Positions 60,389-64,000 of a stretch of 64,000 nt of DNA are shown here, one piece after another (position 1 is the stretch's first letter; each line of letters begins with the position of its first letter). The DNA comes from Streptomyces rugosispiralis (GTDB lineage Bacteria; Actinomycetota; Actinomycetes; Streptomycetales; Streptomycetaceae), in NCBI RefSeq assembly GCF_024505145.1, contig NZ_JANIAA010000002.1, positions 482,205 to 546,204 on the forward strand, read 5' to 3'. Both the position numbers and the translations under genes were made by a program. The notes below the pieces were generated by a model, which searched no databases, was not told where the DNA came from, and saw only the letters and a program-made list of their open reading frames with translations.

Positions 60389-62230
60389 TCAGATACCGGA
60401 GACGGCCACCCCCCGCTCGGCGAGTGCCGTGTGCACGGGAACGGGCCGCCCGTAGTACGCCTCCCACGCCATGCCGTGGGGCAACGCGGCCTCCGCCAGG
60501 GACGGCAGGCCGAGCAGCGGGCTCACGTCCTCAAGCGCCCTGCACTCCAACAGGTTGACGTCGGTCAGGCCGGTCAGGCCGGACAGCGCGCCGATGTCCT
60601 TCAGTTCGGGCATCCACAGCCGCAGGACGCGGAGGTTCTTGTGACCGGCCAGGGGGGAGAGGTCCCGCCAGTCCACGCCCTTCACGTTGAGGTCGACGAC
60701 CGGTCCAGCCGGTATGTCGGCCACGCGCGGGCAGTCATCGAGCACCAGTTTCCGCAGGCCGGGGCAGTCCGCCAGGGCGCGCAGCGAGCCCAGGTTCGGC
60801 ACCTGGGAGAAGGTCAGGTCGTCCACCGGGGCCCCGGCCAGGCCGCCCGGGTCCACGAGCACCGCGCAGTCCTCGACGCGGAGTTCGCGCAGCGCGGGCA
60901 GGGCACCGAGGCCGTCGAGGCCGGTCAGCGAAGGGCAGTCCTGGATCCGCACCTCGCGCAGCGCGGGCAGCTCACCGAGGCGGCCGGGGGCGCGCAGGGC
61001 GCGGCAGTGGGAGACCCACAGCTCGTGCAGCTGGTCCTGGCGTTCGAGGCCCTCCAGGGTGACCAGGTTGTCGCAGTGCCTGACGCTTATGAACTCCAGG
61101 CCGGAGACCCCCGCGAACGGCGAGAGATCGCGGAGCTGCCGGATGCCCCGCAGATTGATCACGCCCAGTGAGGGCAGCTGGGCGAGCGCGGAGAAGTCCC
61201 CGAGACCGGGGCAGTCTTCGAGCAGGACCTGCGCCAGATCGCGGACGGTTTCGAGGCCGCGCAGATCGGTGAGCCGCTCGGCCCCCGTGATGAACAGCCT
61301 CCTCAGCCCGGTCAGCGCGGACAGCGCGCTCAGGTCGGTCAGTTGGGTGCAGCCATTGATACCAAGCCACTCCAGGCCGGGGTGGGAGCCGAGCCCGTGG
61401 AGGGTCTTCAGACGGGGGCAGTCGTCCAGGGTCAGGTCGGTCAGGGCGGGCAGCGCGTCGATGCCGGTCAGGTCCCGAAGGTGGCCGCAGCCGCGCAGGT
61501 CCAGGTGGGTCACGGCGGGGACGTCCCGCAGCCCGGACAGGTCGCGGATCCCGGTCCAGCCGAGGTCGAGGTGGGTGAGCCGGGTCAGCCCGGACAGATG
61601 CGAGGCGTCCTTGAAGGAGCGGCAGCCGCGCAGCGTCAGGCTCTCCAGCGCGGGGAACGCCGCACCGAACCCGTCGGCCGACCGCACCTTGGTCATGCTC
61701 AGGTCCAGCTCGCGCAGCCGGCCGAGCGTGCGCAGCGGCGCGATGTCCGACACGGCCCGGCAGCGGTGCAGGTTGAGCCGGGTCAGTTCGGTGAGGCGGC
61801 CGATCGGGGCGAGGTCCTCGATGCCCGCGCAGCCGTTGAGATCGAGGTCGGTGAGGCCGGTGAGCTCGCCGACCTCGGTGAGGTCCGTGATCTCCTTGCA
61901 GCGGTCGACGTGCAGGGCGCGGAGCATGGTGAGGTGGCGCAGGCCGGTCAGGGAGGTCATCCGGCGCAGGCGCAGCGAGGTGCGGTTCTCGCGCGCGAAG
62001 GCGGGGAGGAGGAGGGTGGCGCAGAAGCCGTCCGGGTCGGCCGCCCTGGGCCACAGCCGCAGCAGTGTCTCAGAGGAGTACTCGGCCGCGCGTTCGAAGC
62101 GGGCGGCCAGGGCGAGTGCCGTCCCGTCGTCCGGGATCAGGACGAGTTCCCCGATGGCCTTGCGCATCTTGACCGGCTTGCCCGTCGTCAGCAGCTCGCG
62201 CAGTTCGCCCAGTCGGTTGTCCGAGGTCAT
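60389..62230 (-). CDS. large cytoplasmic leucine-rich-repeat protein
   Basis: A 613-residue protein. After a 90-residue head (MTSDNRLGELRELLTTGKPV; RFERAAEYSSETLLRLWPRA) come about 22 consecutive repeats of roughly 23 residues with the pattern LTxLxLxxCxxLxDLxxLxxL, for example TGLTDLDLNGCAGIEDLAPI. A short C-terminal cap ends AERGVAVSGI. There is no signal peptide, membrane helix or LPxTG anchor, so it is probably an intracellular binding scaffold. The Cys at the asparagine-ladder position is frequent. No catalytic domain is visible, and no obvious partner gene adjoins it. Confidence 0.85.
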   Translation of the reverse strand: MTSDNRLGELRELLTTGKPVKMRKAIGELVLIPDDGTALALAARFERAAEYSSETLLRLWPRAADPDGFCATLLLPAFARENRTSLRLRRMTSLTGLRHLTMLRALHVDRCKEITDLTEVGELTGLTDLDLNGCAGIEDLAPIGRLTELTRLNLHRCRAVSDIAPLRTLGRLRELDLSMTKVRSADGFGAAFPALESLTLRGCRSFKDASHLSGLTRLTHLDLGWTGIRDLSGLRDVPAVTHLDLRGCGHLRDLTGIDALPALTDLTLDDCPRLKTLHGLGSHPGLEWLGINGCTQLTDLSALSALTGLRRLFITGAERLTDLRGLETVRDLAQVLLEDCPGLGDFSALAQLPSLGVINLRGIRQLRDLSPFAGVSGLEFISVRHCDNLVTLEGLERQDQLHELWVSHCRALRAPGRLGELPALREVRIQDCPSLTGLDGLGALPALRELRVEDCAVLVDPGGLAGAPVDDLTFSQVPNLGSLRALADCPGLRKLVLDDCPRVADIPAGPVVDLNVKGVDWRDLSPLAGHKNLRVLRLWMPELKDIGALSGLTGLTDVNLLECRALEDVSPLLGLPSLAEAALPHGMAWEAYYGRPVPVHTALAERGVAVSGI

Positions 62231-62452
62231 GGCACGGGACCTTATCGGCCGGGTCTGACAGCGGGCGGGGCGGCGACCCCTGCCGGGAGCGGCGCGCGAG
62301 CCCGTTGACGCGCTGGTCGAGGGGCCGGCCTCGGGGCGGTCCGCCGGTCCGGCGCCGTTCGGTGACGCTCATCCCGACCGGCACGGTGATGTGGACGTCC
62401 CGGTCGGGACAAACGGTGCCGATTGCCGCGCGTGGAGCGGGGGTTCGCCGTA

Positions 62453-62570
62453 AGAGCCTGTGTCATATCCCCGGCCGGGCGTGCGACGCCTGGCACGCTC
62501 CCCCAGCTACCGCTGGGAGGTGCCCCCTGACGCCGCACGCTGATCCGGCCGGGGATATGACACAGGCTCT
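62453..62570. mobile_element. 118-bp MITE-like hairpin element, copy C
   Basis: Perfect 26-base terminal inverted repeats (62453-62478 and 62545-62570; outer part AGAGCCTGTGTCATATCC) enclose a 30-base core at 62498-62527 identical to that of the element at 32.4 kb. Taking the repeats as 25 bases, the element is flanked by TAA on both sides, as expected of a 3-base target duplication (seen in IS5-family insertions). It lies between the divergent LRR and methyltransferase genes; the rest of that gap shows no gene. Confidence 0.8.
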
Positions 62571-62612
62571 AAATGAGGTGCGCGCACGCGCCGCCGTTGG
62601 CATGCTGCCCCG

Positions 62613-63356
62613 GTGAATCGCGAACAGATCTCCCGCATCGCTCATGCCGAGCACCCCATCAAGTCTCCGCTCGACGACGGCTCGGTCCGCCGCCTGCTGG
62701 AGCGCGGCCTTACGAGGGGCGAGGAGCGGGTGCTCGACCTCGGCTGCGGCACCGGAGAATGGCTCCTGCGCGCCCTGGCCACGCGGCCGGGCGTGCGCGC
62801 CGAGGGCGTGGACATCTCCGGGGACGCCCTGGACCAGGCGGCCGCCGCGGCACACGACCTCGGCGTCAAGGACCGCCTGGTCCTGCATCGACAGAAGGCC
62901 GAGGAGTTCGTGTCCGAGGAGCCGTTCGACGTGGTCCTCAGCTTCGGGGCCGCGCATGCCTTCGGCGGCCTGCTCCCCACCCTTGCCGCGGCCCGCGGAC
63001 ACCTGGCGCCCGGCGGGCGTGTCCTCATCGGCGACGGGTTCTGGGAGCACCCTCCGTCACAGGAGGCCGTCGAGATGCTCGGGGACTTCACCGACTTGGC
63101 GACCACCGTGGACCGTGTCGTCGCCGACGGCTGGACTCCCGTCGACGGACACGTCAGCACGCGTCAGGAGCTGGACGACTACGAATGGGCCTGCTGGGGC
63201 TCGCTGGCCGCATGGGCCCTGGACCACCCGGACCATCCGGACAGCGCACAGGCGCTCGAGACGGCCACGGTCCGGCGCGCCGAATGGCTGCGCGCCTACC
63301 GGGACACCTGGGGTTTCGTCTCCCTGGTCCTGCGCCGGACGCCTGACTCCGTCTGA
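62613..63356 (+). CDS. class I SAM-dependent methyltransferase
   Basis: A 247-residue methyltransferase with motif I VLDLGCGTGEWLLRAL (about 41-56), acidic motif AEGVDISGDALDQA, motif IV FDVVLSFGAAHAFGG and motif post-I region LAPGGRVLIGDGFW. GTG start. Substrate cannot be read from sequence; the HAEHPIKSPLDDGSV head is typical of a small actinobacterial subgroup. Stand-alone gene. Confidence 0.88.
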   Translation: MNREQISRIAHAEHPIKSPLDDGSVRRLLERGLTRGEERVLDLGCGTGEWLLRALATRPGVRAEGVDISGDALDQAAAAAHDLGVKDRLVLHRQKAEEFVSEEPFDVVLSFGAAHAFGGLLPTLAAARGHLAPGGRVLIGDGFWEHPPSQEAVEMLGDFTDLATTVDRVVADGWTPVDGHVSTRQELDDYEWACWGSLAAWALDHPDHPDSAQALETATVRRAEWLRAYRDTWGFVSLVLRRTPDSV

Positions 63357-63467
63357 ACCAGCCCGCGTGCTCGGGCTGGTCCGAGATCCCGGGGCAGTCG
63401 CCGGTCGGCTCCTCGGGCCGGACGGCCGTCGGCGAGCCGGCCGGGACTGACCGGCCCGGCGAGGCGG

Positions 63468-64000
63468 TCAGCTCTCGTAGCCGTAGAAGAGGCGTTCCGT
63501 CACGGTGCGGGCGCGGCGGGTCGTGCGGCGGTAGTCGTCCAGCATCTCGCCCACATGGCCCGGGGCGTAGCCCAGACAGTGGGCGACCGCGGCCAGTTCG
63601 CGGGGGTCCGTGGGGAAGGTGTCGCCGGGGCGGCCGCGCACCAGCATCACCGCGTTGCGCACCCGGGTCGCCAGCACCCAGGCCGTGTCCAGGACCCGGG
63701 CGTCGTCGCCGCCGATGAGACCGGCGTCGTGTGCGGCGGCCAGGGCCCGGCGGGTGCGGGTGGTACGCAGTCCCGATACCGCCGCGCCGTTGCACATCTG
63801 CAGAAGCTGCACCGTCCACTCCACGTCGCTGAGCCCGCCCCGGCCGAGCTTGGTGTGGGTGGCGCGGTCGGCGCCGCGGGGCAGCCGCTCGGACTCCATC
63901 CGGGCCTTGAGCCGGCGGATCTCGCGGATCGCGTCCTCGTTCAGCCCCTCGGCCGGATAGCGCAGCGGGTCGATCAGTTCGATAAAGCGTGCGCCGAGGT
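63468..64000 (-). CDS. glnE: glutamine synthetase adenylyltransferase, C-terminal part (runs off the window)
   Basis: The C-terminal 177 codons of GlnE, entering from the right edge. Visible text: IELIDPLRYPAEGLNEDAIR, RRLKARMESERLPRGADR, KLGRGGLSDVEWTVQLLQM (nucleotidyltransferase GGxSDxEW motif), and the end VTERLFYGYES. GlnE adenylylates and deadenylylates glutamine synthetase to match nitrogen supply. The GGLSDVEW is part of the adenylylation domain. Core-genome gene, useful as an anchor. Confidence 0.93.
   Translation of the reverse strand, partial: LGARFIELIDPLRYPAEGLNEDAIREIRRLKARMESERLPRGADRATHTKLGRGGLSDVEWTVQLLQMCNGAAVSGLRTTRTRRALAAAHDAGLIGGDDARVLDTAWVLATRVRNAVMLVRGRPGDTFPTDPRELAAVAHCLGYAPGHVGEMLDDYRRTTRRARTVTERLFYGYES

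Overview
The window is high-GC actinobacterial DNA and almost certainly comes from a Streptomyces-type chromosome. Support for this: very GC-rich third codon positions, GTG and TTG starts, many short overlaps between genes (ATGA, GTGA, TGATG), many TetR/GntR/IclR/LysR/XRE regulators, an RsbU/RsbW-type serine phosphatase, an Lsr2 protein, and at the right edge the C-terminal part of glnE (glutamine synthetase adenylyltransferase). No rRNA, tRNA or CRISPR array was seen.

Left part (1-9.9 kb) is a decayed patchwork. It holds an N-truncated HxlR regulator, an SDR without a start codon next to a transposase scrap, an intact copper module (small membrane protein, CopA ATPase, PCu(A)C-like protein), a chimera of an ECF sigma tail and an anti-sigma zinc finger on opposite strands, and a broken iron-type ABC system (binding protein plus FecCD permease). 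It also holds an intact mannonate-dehydratase-family gene whose ABC transporter has collapsed to a binding-protein/permease deletion scar, and a GntR regulator. From 10 to 14.8 kb lies a tidy TetR-controlled operon of two TIM-barrel epimerase-like enzymes and two Gfo/Idh/MocA oxidoreductases.

The centre (15.5-33.6 kb) is a catabolic island. A plus-strand operon encodes an aldehyde dehydrogenase, the two large subunits of a hydantoinase/acetone-carboxylase-type ATP-dependent enzyme, a small CxxC protein and an SDR. It converges on a minus-strand operon of a 4,5-dihydroxyphthalate-decarboxylase-like protein, a P450, a Rieske ferredoxin and a phthalate-dioxygenase-reductase-like flavoprotein. 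After an IclR gene, a plus-strand operon follows in the order dehydrogenase, 4-oxalocrotonate decarboxylase, 2-aminomuconate deaminase, 3-hydroxyanthranilate dioxygenase, ACMS decarboxylase. This is the 3-hydroxyanthranilate meta-cleavage route known from 2-nitrobenzoate degradation (nba genes). A LysR gene closes the island.

From 33.6 to 42.5 kb come a large sensor phosphatase, several fragments of integrase-core transposases, an Old Yellow Enzyme pseudogene, an lsr2 paralogue, a peptide deformylase, and a TetR/cupin/membrane-protein set. From 42.6 to 53.6 kb come a secreted ExeM-like nuclease, a fatty-acid desaturase, several small regulator/enzyme pairs (TetR-SDR, VOC-TetR, XRE-SDR), a pair of GlxA-regulator and alpha/beta-hydrolase genes that have both lost their 5' ends, and a LuxR tail.

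From 53.8 to 60.2 kb lies a tightly coupled operon: tandem-domain Lrp/AsnC regulator, polysaccharide-deacetylase/imidase-type hydrolase, MHS-family transporter, SDR, and a fused ketopantoate-reductase/M20-peptidase protein. A large leucine-rich-repeat protein, a methyltransferase and glnE finish the window. A family of about 110-bp hairpin elements with an identical 30-bp core is scattered through intergenic regions (32.3 and 62.5 kb, with related copies at 27.7 and 38.1 kb).
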